DNA of 64,000 nucleotides from Anisus vortex (lineage: Eukaryota > Mollusca > Gastropoda > Planorbidae). Shown here one piece after another: positions 27,201-39,592 of the stretch. Below the pieces are notes generated by a model. It was not told the DNA's origin and made no database searches. It saw only the letters and a program-made list of their open reading frames with translations. The stretch is from positions 40,001,563 to 40,065,562 of the forward strand of contig OX421502.1 in the NCBI GenBank assembly GCA_949126835.1, read 5' to 3'. A program made the position numbers and the translations under genes. Positions within the stretch are counted from its first letter, which is position 1. Each line of letters opens with the position of its first letter.

Positions 27201-30200
27201 ATAAAGTATACAATATGATAATAGGGCGTTTGCAATCCCGTGACAAAAAGCACGTGATTTGTGTTTACTTTGAGTAATGGTGTACAATTAAATATGGCCG
27301 CTGTATTAATAAAGTGTCATATAGGATCGAGCTTTTTTTAAATGATGTGTTGTGTTTTAAGTCTTATTAAGATTTAAGATGTATTATGTATGTTAAATAA
27401 AATAGGCTATTTTATTATTATCATAGACATAGATCATAGACGATGTGAGCCTAATAGTTACTTGACTAGATAGCCTATTCACCAACACTATCGCTTGACA
27501 TCGTAGCCTAGCCTACGAAACATTAAAAGTGTAGGCCTATAAAGTGAAATTGAAAGTGTAAATAGGTCTAGCCGGCCCTAGCCTAATCACATTAATCAAT
27601 TAATCTACAGTACTACTATTTACCTCCTTATTTTTGAGTATGATAGCCAATATTCAGATGTGAATTTTGCATGATAAAGAAGTACTTCACTTTCACCACG
27701 TTAGGTTTGTACCTCAAGTGGGTTCTATATTTACACAAATACGTCACTAAATGTACACAAAAAAACTTAAGCTCCGCCTACTGGGAACGCTCTATAACGT
27801 AGTGTGGTCATATACTTTTGTTCTGCTATTTAAAAACAAAGGACAAAAAAATATGTTGGTACGAAAAGGGCAATAAATCTGGCAGGGTCAGTCCCCACAA
27901 TAGAAAACGATGATACACTCCCCCTGACTTAAGACGGTGCATGCACGTTACACGTTACAAGAGTAGATCTAATACATCGGAGACTGAGACTCTAATCTTG
28001 ATTATAATTGAATTTCACCCACAGGACAATTTGCAGCTCACTCCATCCCCGACAAGAAAACAAGATGGAGAACACCAACACATCATTATCGATGGAGAGG
28101 AAACGTTTGATTCAAGAAAGGAACCCATGGACCAGATGTCCACTTTGTCCACCAGGTGGGTGTAGTGTCCAGTTTTAGCATTTATTACATTTTGGAATAT
28201 AATAAAGCAGCGCCTGAAAGCTTCTTTATCTTCCATTTCAACACAATTGCTAAGTAGGTCATCCTTCCATTTCAACACAATTGCTAAGTAGGTCATCCTT
28301 CCATTTCAACACAATTGCTAAGTAGGTCACCCTTCCATTTCAACACAATTGCTAAGTAGGTCATCCGTCATTTCAACACAATTGTTAAGTAGGTCATCCT
28401 TCAATTTCAACACAATTGCTAAGTAGGTCATCCTTCAATTCAACACAATCGCTTTATAAGTATGTCATCCTTCCATCCAACACAATCGTTAAGTAGGTCA
28501 TCCGTCCATTTCAACAATTCCTAAGTAGGTCATCTGTCTATTCAACACAATCCCTAAGTAGGCCATCCTTCCATCCAACAAAATTGCTTAGTAGGTCACC
28601 TTCTATTCAACACAATTGCTAAGTAGGTGATCTGTCTATTCAACACAATCACTAAGTAGGTCATCATTCTATTCAACATAATCGCTCAGTAGGTCATCTC
28701 TCTATTCAACAAAATCCTGTAATTCTGTAAATGTTCTTTCATATATGGCTATTTTGATTTATTTTTTTCATGGAAATCTATGAATTGTGTACTTATTGAA
28801 TGTGTTTAATTAAAACTTTAAGATCCCAGATGGCAGTACCAGCCGATGGTTCAGTGGCACATGTTGGTGAAGGCATAAACTTTTACCTGCGTCTTGGCGC
28901 ATTAGGTAAGCTGATGAACTTATTAGAAATTAAGAGTTTGCTATTAAAACTTTGAATTTTAAAATGAAATCCAAAGCCAGTCATATTTTTGTATATGATT
29001 AAAGTTTTTATTTCTGTATGACCTTTTGCTCTTACATTAAGATATGATTCTTGGGTTGGGAAAATCTTTTATGCTGAAAAATTATTCTTTCTCTATCAAA
29101 TATTTTCCTAATGAAGGCCAATTAGTATTTTTTTTAAAGCATTAAAAAAACAAATTACATAACCGTTATACAACCTTAAAACATTTTGAATCTACTAATT
29201 GTATGACACATGGATGAAATTTTTTTTATATTTTATGGCATTGTAGAGTTAGAATATGTATTTTTAAAACAAACTTTTTGTATTCAATTCTATCTGACTT
29301 TGTAATGTTACATTTTATTTTTCATAAAAATACTTTTTCTGTTATGTTATTTTATGACAATTGTTTGATAACATAAGAAATAAAAAACTTGATAGTCAAT
29401 TGTATTTGTCCACAGCTTTCTCTATTGGCAGTGTAACTCTGGATGGATTTCATGTTGCCTCTTACTTTGAAACTGAGAACACCACAACATGTGAAAGCTA
29501 CATATTCACTGTGGTCTACATTCTTCATCTCATCTTCACATTCATACAGACATTTTTCCTCTTCAAGAATCACAAGGTATGATATCTATTACTCATTTAA
29601 CATTTATATTTGGACTACATTTTGTGTAAATAAAAAAAAATAAAAAGATAAAATGAGATTTCAATGGGAATTATTAGATCTATTACAATCACACTACCGG
29701 TAATTGTTTGCAAATTTTTGTCCAAAAAAATACCCCCCAATAAAATGATTTTTCTGTCATTTATTTATTTAAAATGCTTGATTATTGCATTTACTCAATT
29801 TAAAATGAAATAAGCTCAATAAAATAAGAAACAGAAAATAAACAATTAGTTCTTTATGTAACATAATTTTAATGTACAGTCAGTTAGAGTGTCCACTTAT
29901 CTGTGTTTATTATGAATTTATTGTTCTAAAATAAAGTCCTATGTTGACATGACAATAATTTTTTTTTTCATATGTATAAAGATGATTTATCGAGTTTTAT
30001 ACTAAAGACAAATTATTATTCCAAGTTGTTGGTGTTGAGAAATAGATATTATTATTTCTGTCCTTCCAGCTGGTCATTGACAAAAACAAGGCATCTGTAA
30101 GGTTTGGACTCATGCACCTATTGGCAACCAATCTGGCAGTTTGGTTTGTCACTGCCATCACTGAAACTGCTGAAGACTTTAAACAACAGAGCTATTTCGC

Positions 30201-33127
30201 CTCAAGAACAAGTCAGTATTCTCATGAGTTTTATACCAACACTTTTGTCCTTAATGTTATTTCGTAAATGTGATACATCCCTATAGAATGGTACTGAAGA
30301 AGCAAATTAAGATATTTAGTTTTAGGTGTTTAATGGAAGCTAATTTATTTATCTATAAATATAAATTAAATATTACCAGGATGAATAAATATTAACCAAC
30401 TGCCATGAGATTTAGTAAAAGCACTCATAATGAGTCAATACACAAGCTGTTAAAGATTTAAATATTTTAATTAATATTTAGTTGACATAAAAAATTTCAT
30501 CTTTACAGAACATTTTGCTTAATTTTATACAAAAGCTGAATAAAAACAACTATTAAGCAATTTCAAAAAAAATATTTTCCATTTTAAAATTTAATAGCTA
30601 TAAGTTACAATATTCAGCATAGAAAATCAATCTGAATCTCAAAATTGACGTAAAACCTTTTTTTCACATTTTTTTGCATTTATTGTCGCAAATATCTGAT
30701 AGGCTTTATTCAAGTCTGCATTTTGAAAGATAGCCTTTATGTATATTACAATAGGTTACCTTTTTTTTTAATAGGGATAAGAAAAGACAATTAAAATTGT
30801 TTTCATAACACTGCAGTAACATTAAATGGGCATTATGCAAACAGTACGTAAAAGTAACAGTAAATTTTCAAACAAATCATTAGTTTCACAAGCTATACAG
30901 TATAGACCACAACATTACCCACACTCTAAATATAGTTGACATATTCTTATTGTATGGGGAAAGAAAGATCGAGTTCCTGTGTCCCTCAGTTCTGGCTTTC
31001 TTGAAGAGCAGACATCCACTGTGTGGATTTTCCATTCAGATGATGCAACGATGAGTGCCTGAGTCCATCCAGCTCTGATGTGTACCTGAATTAACCTGGG
31101 GGCAAACTAAAGGTGGCTAGGCATTTTGTGCTGGCCATATAATCCCCTAGTATGCCCTGGGCCACAGAAACTTGTAAAACCAGGCACTTTATATCAAATG
31201 GGTCAGACAGGGATGCTTTACCTGTGTTACCTGGTTGTCAATTGAATGTTAACAGGATATATTAGAACAAAAATATGTGATAGGGCTATATACCTGAAGT
31301 TTGATTTGTAATTATTCAACTTGTCCATTTCAGTCAATACAAGCATTGAAGGAATAAACAAAAGCTGCTATGAAGACATAACTTTAGCCAGAACTGCTTC
31401 TCCATATTTGTTCCCATGTACTATTATATATAGGTAAGTGATTATCTAGGAAATAAAAAAAACTGTCTTGTTTTTCTTTTTATGATTCAATGTTGAATGT
31501 TGATATTTTAAGATGAATATTTGCTGAATGAGTTTAAATCTCTGATTTTCTAATTCTCTCCCTCATTTAGTATCATTGCTGCAGGAATTGTCTATCGCAT
31601 GTACCAGTATGTTGGGATAAAGGTCACCCAGCGTTGGCCAAGCCACACATCACTGACGTCCAGTGTACCAGCTGGTGCCGTCGGTATGGACTGTGAAAAG
31701 GCCAACAAGGGACTGTTTACTGGCCTCTTGGTCGCCGTGGTGACCTTGATCGCCATTGCCACCTTCTTTGTGTTCGAAAGCCGATTAAACCATCCCCAAA
31801 CAGCTATCAAGGTCAGCCATTGTTTCTTTATTATCTATCACTAACCTACACATCTTTCACTTCTTTTTGTTTTCATTCTTTTCATATTTCTTATAAATGT
31901 CTGTGTTTTCAGATTTTCTTCATTATGGAAATATCTTTAATCATCATCACTGGAAGCTGCATCATATTCGGAATGCTCCGATTCGTCCAGCTGAAGTTCC
32001 TGGAGAATTATCTGTCCTTGGATGCCGTGCTGCTAGTCATCTCCCTCGGTGGCGCCTATGTGTACCTTTGCTTCATGCTGATCTCGTCTGCTTCCATGGT
32101 GGAAAAGCATGGTGTGGTCAGCATTTTGTCACTGGCGGTCATCTGTGTAGGCATTTTGGAATCAACACTGCAGGTACAACAATGGCAACACCAATACACT
32201 ATAGAACAATATCAATGATATTTGAGAAAATGTACCTGGATTTTGTTGATAAAAAATATATTTAGTATCTTTCAAACAAATGCTTGAAATAATTTTGTTA
32301 AATTCTGTATTAATTTAAACCAATGCTTAAAATTCTGTTTAATGAATACGGTACAATAGTTTATACCAAAATTCTTTGGAATTTGACTCTAGCGACTCAA
32401 GGATTGTTGTCTAGTCAAAGTGTGTTCGTATTGCTATTCAGAAAGTAACGGGATTGAATCTTAGTTAAAGGCTTAAGGCCACGTGTTTTTTTTGTTTTTT
32501 TTGCTCTTGGCCAGGCATTGTGTTACCTACAGTATCCTTTGTATATGAGGAAACTGGTGAAACGTTGCTTCACTATCCCTATATAGCCCAACATACTTTT
32601 ACGCTGAATCCTTATGTTGCCGACATCAAGGAAAAAACCCCCACCTCTAATCAGAATATAAACCCAATATCTTCTGTTTAGTTTGGGCCACATTCAACTG
32701 CTGAATCACTACTATACTGGACATAACATTATGTTTTACGAAATCAAAATATTTTATAGTCTCAACATTGTATCTAATAAGTTATGCTTTTTTTATGTTA
32801 ACAAATTTAAATAACTTTACTTTCCAGGCAATATTTATTCTTGATGGACTCTGCCGCCGAGCTGAAAATGACATGCAGGTGGAGAGCAAACCTGGAAGGG
32901 CAGTGGTCACCTTCCTGTTGGTCTGTAACTTGGCCCTCTGGGTGGTCAGCATGTTTGAGATCAAGAAGACCATGGTGGTGCCGTTCCACCTGGAGTTCTA
33001 CGGCATCCTGCCCTGGAACATCATGCTTCACTTGTGCGTGCCGCTGTTCATCTACTACCGCTTCCACTCGGCCATCTGCTTGTCTAAGATCTGGTACCAC
33101 GCCTACCAGAAGGAGCGTAACCCATGA
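18131..33127 (+). CDS. OTOP-like: Otopetrin-family proton channel, 11 coding exons, about 614 aa
   Basis: Otopetrins are multi-pass proton-selective channels of the plasma membrane (acid sensing, otoconia or shell mineral homeostasis). Exons: 18131-18303, 23973-24093, 26295-26426, 28025-28155, 28823-28905, 29416-29576, 30070-30211, 31334-31433, 31571-31811, 31913-32173 and 32828-33127. All junctions are AG/GT and all phases close. Family signatures: HVGEG..F.LRLG at residues 199-211, RFGLMH.LATN.AVW at 278-292, NKGLF at 393-397, FILDGL.RR at 518-526, KPGR.VVTFLL.CN at 536-549 and YRFHSA at 592-597. Many hydrophobic segments follow residue 60. Length is close to vertebrate OTOP1. I start at the ATG at 18131 (A at -3), because an AG acceptor at about 18052 precedes it; the frame stays open upstream of that ATG, so an additional 5' exon could add residues. 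The first 58 residues are acidic and not conserved. The exon 5 acceptor has a poor pyrimidine tract. Family assignment is very secure; the N-terminus is less so. Confidence 0.95.
19010..19345 (+). mobile_element. LINE (family L) 3' fragment in otopetrin intron 1
   Basis: + orientation copy: CTAGAAACACTAGAGGATAG, ATGCTCAGATAAAGG, CGAGTGGCATTCG and the tail TAGAAGGATCGCCTGTAA. Confidence 0.7.
19686..19758 (+). mobile_element. 73-bp piggyBac-type MITE, copy 2 (otopetrin intron 1)
   Basis: Same 73-bp element and orientation as the copy at 12973. The left flank is TTAA and the right flank is TTAG, a single change. Confidence 0.8.
20720..20820 (+). promoter_or_regulatory. Candidate alternative promoter in otopetrin intron 1
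   Basis: Within 100 bp: inverted CCAAT box (ATTGG, 20723-20727), CRE-like TGACGTA (20764-20770), ETS site CCGGAAGT (20778-20785) and TATAAATA (20812-20819). It lies upstream of otopetrin exon 2 at 23973. Confidence 0.4.
21158..21300. repeat. GATA/GACA-rich microsatellite
   Basis: Degenerate GATA repeat with GAAAGACAGATA interruptions, in otopetrin intron 1. Confidence 0.9.
21545..21995. repeat. Purine-rich (GA)n/GGGA region
   Basis: Strand-asymmetric GA-rich blocks including a duplicated GGGGGGAAGTAGAGGGAGAG segment. Confidence 0.85.
22050..22380. repeat. 33-bp minisatellite, about 10 units
   Basis: Unit ATGTCCAAATTATGCCAATA plus TCATGTCCGTCAG, diverging to the right. The 33-bp period creates spurious open frames. 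Confidence 0.93.
23060..23565 (+). mobile_element. LINE (family L) 3' fragment with internal tandem expansion
   Basis: + orientation copy from ATAGAAATACTAGAAAATAG to AGAAAGAGCGTCTGTAATGT. A 29-bp internal segment is expanded six-fold at 23165-23335. Confidence 0.7.
23165..23335. repeat. 29-bp tandem repeat inside a LINE fragment
   Basis: Six units of ATACATAAACAATCTGTCAC plus ATTGCTCAG, an expansion of a family L segment. Confidence 0.92.
24262..24450. repeat. Unclassified dispersed repeat, copy 2 (otopetrin intron 2)
   Basis: Diverged second copy of the repeat at 15995: GATTCTAAGTCATTCTGTC, GAGATTATGACTCGCAGATG, AATACATTAGTAGCTGAAT. Confidence 0.5.
24460..25650. other. Otopetrin intron 2, unique sequence
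   Basis: AT-rich intronic DNA without recognised features apart from a short (TA)n near 25500. Confidence 0.6.
25655..26222. repeat. About 25-bp TG-rich minisatellite (otopetrin intron 2)
   Basis: Variable units of ACAATGTTAGTGTGTCTTGT type with intermittent CACAGTCTTGTGTATCTTA units. It ends about 70 bp before exon 3. Confidence 0.92.
26479..26551 (-). mobile_element. 73-bp piggyBac-type MITE, copy 3 (otopetrin intron 3)
   Basis: Same 73-bp element in reverse orientation with TTAA on both sides (26475-26478 and 26552-26555), 52 bp after otopetrin exon 3. Confidence 0.8.
26562..26630 (-). mobile_element. SINE A tail fragment
   Basis: Only the tail part is present (AAGTATCCCGTCGGACC then a CACCAGTTTC-like segment), in otopetrin intron 3. 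Confidence 0.6.
26640..28020. other. Otopetrin intron 3, unique sequence
   Basis: AT-rich, nothing coding recognised. Confidence 0.6.
28225..28715. repeat. 34-bp minisatellite in otopetrin intron 4
   Basis: About 15 units of TTCCATTTCAACACAATTGC plus TAAGTAGGTCATCC, identical at the left and degenerate at the right. Confidence 0.93.
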
Positions 33128-33234
33128 CTAGCTAACTTTTACACCAAGAAAGATGGATGGCTACCTTTTCTGGAGTAACAGCTGGATTTGATTCATCAAA
33201 TTAAGTTAGATCACAGAGTATTTCTTTAACAGTA

Positions 33235-33240
33235 AATAAA
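33235..33240 (+). terminator. Poly(A) signal AATAAA after otopetrin
   Basis: A canonical AATAAA about 110 bases after the otopetrin stop codon. Further AATAAA-like hexamers follow at about 33.5-33.6 kb, so a longer 3' UTR is possible. Confidence 0.5.
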
Positions 33241-34263
33241 AGACTTGTTGTTAATTTAATCAATATTGAAAGCTAGGCATATAAGTACTAACATAACTTA
33301 GAGTTGTTGTTTTTTTTTAAGAAGTAAGTTTACTCTGAGAAAAATCATTTTCAAATACTATAATATAAAATGTTCATTTCTGTTCGTTCATTCATTATAA
33401 AGCTTTTTGCTTTTAAAAAGATGGTCATTTTGTTATTGTTCTAAAAATATACCAGATTTCAATTTATTTTTCTAAGCATTGGTTTGTTTTTGGCTAAAAT
33501 AAATTTTCAAAAATTAATTTAAAATCCAATAAATATTTTTTTTTGGAAGGCAGCAAAAAAAAAAAACACTTTTTTTTTCTATTTTTCGCCCAAATAAAAC
33601 ATTTTCTGAACGGTTTGATTTAAAATCTACAATACATTAAATCATTTTTATATTTATGTGTATGTGAGTGCCTTAACGAAGCGATGCTCAACCTGGGCAT
33701 TTAATTTTAATATGAAAACTAAACTTCAGCTTTCAAGTTTATTTTTCAGTTAAGTTTGTCTGAGTGTTTGTGTGTGTTTAAAAATAAAGTCAAATCAAGA
33801 CATTTTTTTGATGTACTATTTTATACATGATAAAATTAAAGACTATAATAAGATGGACCGCTTATGCTTTGATATTTCTGCTATTTGTTAACTTGAAACA
33901 CTTAGTTTCAGAATTTTCTATTGCACTCTGTCGTCTAGACTTCCGGTTTAGTAATGCACCATGATTTTCTCAATGGAACATAAAGGTTTAAATTGAAAGT
34001 TGTATACAGCAGATGTTTTTAGGGAAGCTTAGGACTCATTAAAAACAGTGTTATTGGCTGCGCTCTAAAAGGAGAGCTAGCTGTCCATCTCATTATAGTC
34101 TTTGATCAAATTTACAAATATACTACTACTACTGTATGCCTCTTTATTGTTACAATTTATTGTACAGGAAAACTGAATGGAACCAACTTTTGATACAACT
34201 ATTTTTATTGCATATTTAGAAGAATTCAATAAACTACAAAAAAAGAATATTTCTTTCCTACTA

Positions 34264-34690
34264 CCGTATATACTCGCGTATAAGTCACACCGGTGTATAA
34301 GTCGCACCCCTAGTTTAAGATTTTTTTCCTTATACGTTGTCATTTACCCGCGCATAAGTTGCACCCCGACTTCCCGGGTTACACTGCCTTTTAATATCTC
34401 AAAAATGCATACCTTTTAAACAAAAAAGTTACTAAGTATTCACCCCAATTTGGAAACTTTCATTAAAAAATTGTTTTTATCGTGCATAAGGCATACGTAA
34501 TAAAATAAAGGCATATCGTAATAATTCTACACAACTTCAATCAACTATAGGGGATATGTAGGAAACTATATGACAGAGTAGTGATGTTTTTCGAACTTTA
34601 CAAAAACAGTGTCGGGTGTATAAGTCGCGCCCCTACTTTTTGTCGAAATTTTGTGTAAAAAAAGTGCGACTTATACGCGAGTATATACGG
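34264..34690. mobile_element. Tc1/mariner-like palindromic MITE with TA duplication
   Basis: 427 bp. Ends CCGTATATACTCGCGTATAA and the exact inverse are flanked by TA on both sides (34262-34263 and 34691-34692). Internal sub-repeats of ATAAGTCGCACC type occur near each end. No coding capacity. It lies downstream of otopetrin. Confidence 0.85.
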
Positions 34691-34884
34691 TACCCTCCAC
34701 TATTATTATTGCTCAGTATTTTTTTTTTTACAAATTGTATGTTGTAAACATGAATAAAATTTAATCTGGAATAAACACCCGCAGTTTGACATTTTGTACA
34801 ATTTATTTTGGTGGTAGACGTTTGTAAAACATTTGCCTTAATGAGTCAATAGTATAATTGATGTAAATACTTATTCTTATTAAA

Positions 34885-35045
34885 GTCCTAGTCATTGCAT
34901 TGCATTTAATTCATTAGCCCCATACATGCAACATACACCTTGTCCATTTAATTCATTAGCCCCATACATGCAACATACACCTTGTCCTAGTCATTGCATT
35001 GCATTTAATTCATTAGCCCCATACATGCAACATACACCTTGTCCA
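34885..35045. repeat. Short local duplications
   Basis: The segment GCATTTAATTCATTAGCCCC plus ATACATGCAACATACACC is present three times. Confidence 0.85.
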
Positions 35046-35164
35046 TTTTGTCAACAAATTTTATTGGAATCCCATCCCCTGGATTTCATTTATTGAAATT
35101 CTTGTCTCATCTCTTGTATTATAAGTATTATACATTCTTGTCTCATCTCTTATCTTATCTTATC

Positions 35165-35712
35165 TTATACATTACAGACGCTCCTTCTATAAAGAAGATT
35201 ATTGCGTCCTACGCTCATCCGTGGTCCGAGTCTAGTCTTGCATTTTTATTAATGTTTTAAATGATGTTAGGTTATTGGTTTTCCTGGTTTGTTCAGGCAA
35301 CCCATTCCATGCCCGAATGCCACTCGGGAAGAAAGAGTACTTATATGCATTTGTTCTCGCATAAGGGACAAGGAAGGTGTTTTTGTCTTTATGTTTATCT
35401 GAGCTTTGCAACAGATTGTTATTGGGTTGTATTTCTAAATTAGAGTTTAATGCCTTATGTATTATTACTACTTTACTCTTTGCCCTTCTGTCCTCTAGTG
35501 TTTCTAGGTTTAGTGATTTGACTAATGGTGTTACTCTTGTCAATTGGGAATATTCACTAGTTATAAACCTTGCAGCTCTTTTTTGAATTTGTTCTAATTT
35601 TTTAATGTTTTCTTTTGTATTATAAGTATTATACATTCTTGTCTCATCTCTTGTATTATAAGTATTATACATTCTTGTCTCATCTCTTGTATTATAAGTA
35701 TTATACATTTTT
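35165..35712 (-). mobile_element. LINE (family L) C-terminal coding end and 3' tail, best copy
   Basis: About 125 intact codons on the - strand: LEQIQKRAARFIT, then TLEDRRAKSK, then YARTNAYKYSFFPSGIRAWN. This is the standard C-terminal end of jockey/CR1-type non-LTR retrotransposon polyproteins. The 3' tail contains AATAATCTTCTTTATAGAAG and ends in a run of TAAGA-type units. It is truncated upstream by a 36-bp array. Confidence 0.82.
35600..35712. repeat. 36-bp tandem repeat, 3 units
   Basis: Unit TTGTATTATAAGTATTATAC plus ATTCTTGTCTCATCTC, at the truncated end of the LINE. The same unit also occurs once near 35110. Confidence 0.9.
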
Positions 35713-35714
35713 TC

Positions 35715-37110
35715 ACTTTTCTTTTTATCCCATTCAAAAGCAATTTTAGTATGTGACTTGTTTTTTTATTTCTATGTATTATTTCTACTGACAGACTTGT
35801 TTATTTTATTTCTATGTATTATTTCTACTGAATAGTGGATTCTTGTCTCACAGGCCGTTGTGCAATTTCCTTGTATCTCTATTCAATATCTATCTACTCC
35901 ATCATGTACAGGACAAACTGCATCAATCTTGTAGTACCAAGGAATGATAACCACTGTCACAAATTAAACCTCTCCAACATTATAATCTCTCTTTTGCTCC
36001 AAAGATCAACTTTAGTACCGGTACATTTAAACCATTTGGGCGAGCAACAAAAGATGTGTTTACATTTTTAGATCTACAAGTACTGCATTCATATGTGAAT
36101 TAACCCAGCCTTTTGCAAAATATTAGGACCTTAGGAGGAAATTCCCCCACACTTCTAAAAATAAATGTAGAAATTCCAAAAATAGTATTTCAAACAGATT
36201 TTTTGAAAGTAAGAAACCACTTAGAGCAGACTCTTTTCTTGTCATCACATTATATTGATATTATGATGGGGAATGTTGGGGAGAGCTATGGTGTCCAGTT
36301 GGTGATTGTTCTATATCTGACAAACTTGAAGATTTTTATGAAAGCTCTGTGTAATATTGCATAACATGTATAGTTTTCTTATAGCGCAATGTAATATTGC
36401 CTACCATGTTTATTTTCTTACAATTCAAATACCAAACCACAAAAATCCAAGATATAATCTTATTATAAGTTGAACTATAACCGAAACATGTACAGTTTCC
36501 TCTCAAGTTTTACCTTCTGTTCCTAGATCTAGTTAATTGAACAGCTTTCGTTTGAATTTATTGATATACACCAAGCACTTGTTGTGCTAGACCAAACGTT
36601 CATGACTCCAAGTTCATACTTTTATCTTATACATTACAGACGCTCATTCTTTAAAGAAGATTATTGCATCCTGGGCTCAGCAACAAAAAAACAGATTATG
36701 ACCTTTTATTCACAAATATTGGAATGCTTATCTCCCTTGGTAATATCACTAAGGACTGTTTTTTTAATCTTGTCAAATGTATGTTATGATTTTTTTTAAA
36801 CATTGTATCAATCTGACTGGTGCTATGTATTATAACTATTTCTTTTTGTACATAATATTGAACTTTGTAAAATATTTTTTTTTTTTTTACTTGTAACTGG
36901 TAGGATCATTGTTCAGTTTTAAGTCTTTTCTTTATGTCCTCATTTTAATGGCAAATAAGTTATGGTATGTGGCTTGTTTTTTTGGGCTACCACCCTGATG
37001 TCATTTAGTTGATATGTAATAGGTTAGTACAATCTATAACTTTCTCAGTTTGTACAATATTTGTATGCTCTCAGTTGTCAAATTAAGGTAAAGGCTTTAT
37101 AGAATTATGC
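35715..37110. other. Intergenic, nothing recognised except a LINE tail
   Basis: AT-rich DNA with short open frames lacking motifs. Confidence 0.5.
36622..36685 (-). mobile_element. LINE (family L) extreme 3' tail fragment
   Basis: Only the tail block (TTACAGACGCTCATTC then AAGAAGATTATTGCATCC) is present. Confidence 0.6.
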
Positions 37111-37111
37111 A

Positions 37112-37310
37112 AGTCAAAGCAGAACAATATTGCCTATAAAGAAGATCACTTTATAACAATATTGCCCTTAAAGAAGATCACTTTATAACAATATTGCCCT
37201 TAAAGAAGATCACTTTATAACAATATTGCCCTTAAAGAAGATCACTTTATAACAATATTGCCCTTAAAGAAGATCACTTTATAACAATATTGCCCTTAAA
37301 GGTGATCACT
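37112..37310. repeat. 32-bp tandem repeat, 6 units
   Basis: Unit AACAATATTGCCCTTAAAGA plus AGATCACTTTAT, nearly identical copies. Confidence 0.93.
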
Positions 37311-38639
37311 TTGGTTGTGGCTTCACAAAGAACTGAGTGGCTGGCCGCAATACTTTTAAACCAAATTATTTTTTGTTTCCTGGTGGAATCACTAGCGACC
37401 TTTCTATCCCTCACAAGTAATCCAGTCTCTATTTGATATTGAACATTTCACAGCTAGATGACATTTCACAGCTAGAGTTGCCCGATGGCCACATGAACAT
37501 TTGATATTATTTCAAGATCATGAAACAGTCCAGTGACTGTAACATTTGCACCTATATTTCATTATTTGATCTACATATTTATATGGATTTTTACAACTGA
37601 ACATTGTATTATTGTATTCTATATATAATGTATTCAATTTCAATAGAATGGTACAATTGTTTATTACTTTACATTTATTATTCCAAGGCAGTCCCTTTTA
37701 TAAGTAATTTTATATTCTACACTTTCATTTCAAACTTTTTTTTAACTACCTCAAAATATTGAGTACAAGAAGAATCATTTACTGTTGGCGATGTAGTCTG
37801 ACAACACTTTGTTCAAATTATCAATACCATAGCTAGAGAGGAAGAAAAATTCATTCATTAAAAAAAAAATGACCAAAAAGTAAAGTACAACAAGCAATGT
37901 GTTAAATTAAATGTAACATTTTATTTCTGTATAGAACAAAGACATTTGTAAGTCATCAAGTATCTAGTCATTTCATTCAAAAAATTAAAGGCACAATTTT
38001 TAATAGTACAAAAATAATCATCACAGGATTCCAAAAACAAAAACAAGTTCATGGAAATAATTCATTTTTTATGGAAAGATAAATTCTGTGAAAATACATT
38101 CAAGTTTTATGGAAAGATAATTTTTTTTGTGTAAGATACAAACCATTTCAATGACTTTTAACCAATTGAAGTTTTAAAAAGTTTAAAAAAGTAGAAGTGA
38201 CCAAATCATCTTGATTAAACCACAAAATGAAAATCTAACAGCTAAAGGTAAAATGGGATTCAACTGAAAAAAAAAGGATGGTTTACAAGCAGGATGGTTT
38301 ACAAGTGTCTTTTGTAAAGATTGTTGTAGGTCTTGGCAGTAAAATTAAGTTTAATGAAGTTACTCATTGTACAAGCAGGATTTAATGTATAGCAGAGAGT
38401 CAATAATGAGAGTGAGAGAACACTGAGAAAAATATCAAATTTTTTTAGCTTTAAGCATCACATTGGTAAATAAATCAAGTCCATAGCCAGATGGTTAACA
38501 AAAAAAAAAAACAAATGAAAAGATAAACAAATATCACCTTAAAATATATATTGAGAATATAACAAAATAACAAATCATACAGTAAAGTAACATAAAGTCC
38601 TACAATTGTTTTCAAATGTTTACTTAAGTATGTTTCTAC

Positions 38640-38752
38640 TTAGAGTGATTCAATGTAAATATCCTTGGGTTTCACAATGTTGGCTTGGATTGTTTTGTTT
38701 TCAGCTTTTTCTGCCAGTTTGGATTTTTTAGCATGTGCATTGGAAATTAAAA
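38640..38752 (-). CDS. Possible terminal coding exon of an unrecognised - strand gene
   Basis: The - strand frame reads NAHAKKSKLAEKAENKTI, then a KPKDIYIESL ending and a TAA at 38642-38640. It looks like a Lys-rich, soluble protein C-terminus. The frame is open back to a TAG near 38769, but no clear AG acceptor follows the T-rich tract at about 38745-38760, and I found no upstream exon. A - strand AATAAA near 37920 would suit a 3' UTR. It may be an orphan exon, an alternative 3' end of CCDC134, or chance. Confidence 0.25.
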
Positions 38753-39592
38753 AAAGAAAACAAAGCTATATAAAATATGTTATTTGTCAATTTTTTCTAC
38801 TTCACTGTTTGTTTTAATGTTCAAAATGAACATTGTGAGTTGAATATTTTAATACTAAGATTCAAGTGTGAACATTAAGTTTTGACATTCTCTTTTTTTT
38901 AAATTTAAAAATTGCATTGTGTACTTTTCCTAACATCAATAAAGTGTAGACCACATTGAGCAACTTGTGTTTCCAACCGTGTGAATTACTTTAAGCATGC
39001 GTTCCCAACCACTTTAAGAACATTTTGACATGTGAACAGACAAAACAATTAACTTGTATAAATATTTGCCTGAGAACAAAGAAAAAAAAAACTGCGTACA
39101 AAGAAAATGCAGGAAAACAAATAAATGTAAGAAATAAAAATCTCAACTGTAAGAATAAATGGGAGAATACAATAATGTGTGGTATGGTGCTGCTGGTCAT
39201 TGGTGACACTTGACCAAACTAAAGTGATGATATGGTCAGTTTAAGCCAGATGCATGACAATCAAGCGCTTAATAATTAACAATAGATATTTTTAACAAAA
39301 ATCATATAATAAACCAAGTTTGTGATAAAATATGAACAAAGTAAAACTGAAATGCTGCCACCAGATGAGTAGTAGAGAGAAATACTCCATATTTGAATTC
39401 ATTACTTAGCAAATTATGTACCAAATTATGATAGTATTAAAATCAAATGAAGAGAAGATGACCCTTATGTAATCAATAATGAAAATAGGGAATTATGAAA
39501 AGTGATTGAATCTGTAGTGGTGTTGGGGAACTAGAAGAAATTAAAAAACTAACCCCCTCAGATAAATTGGTCTCAGAAATGGAAAAAGAACT

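Noticed and set aside
32515..32600. SINE A fragment in otopetrin intron 10
   Set aside because: Only a short match (around GGTGAAACGTTGCTTCAC, inverse orientation); too little to annotate confidently.
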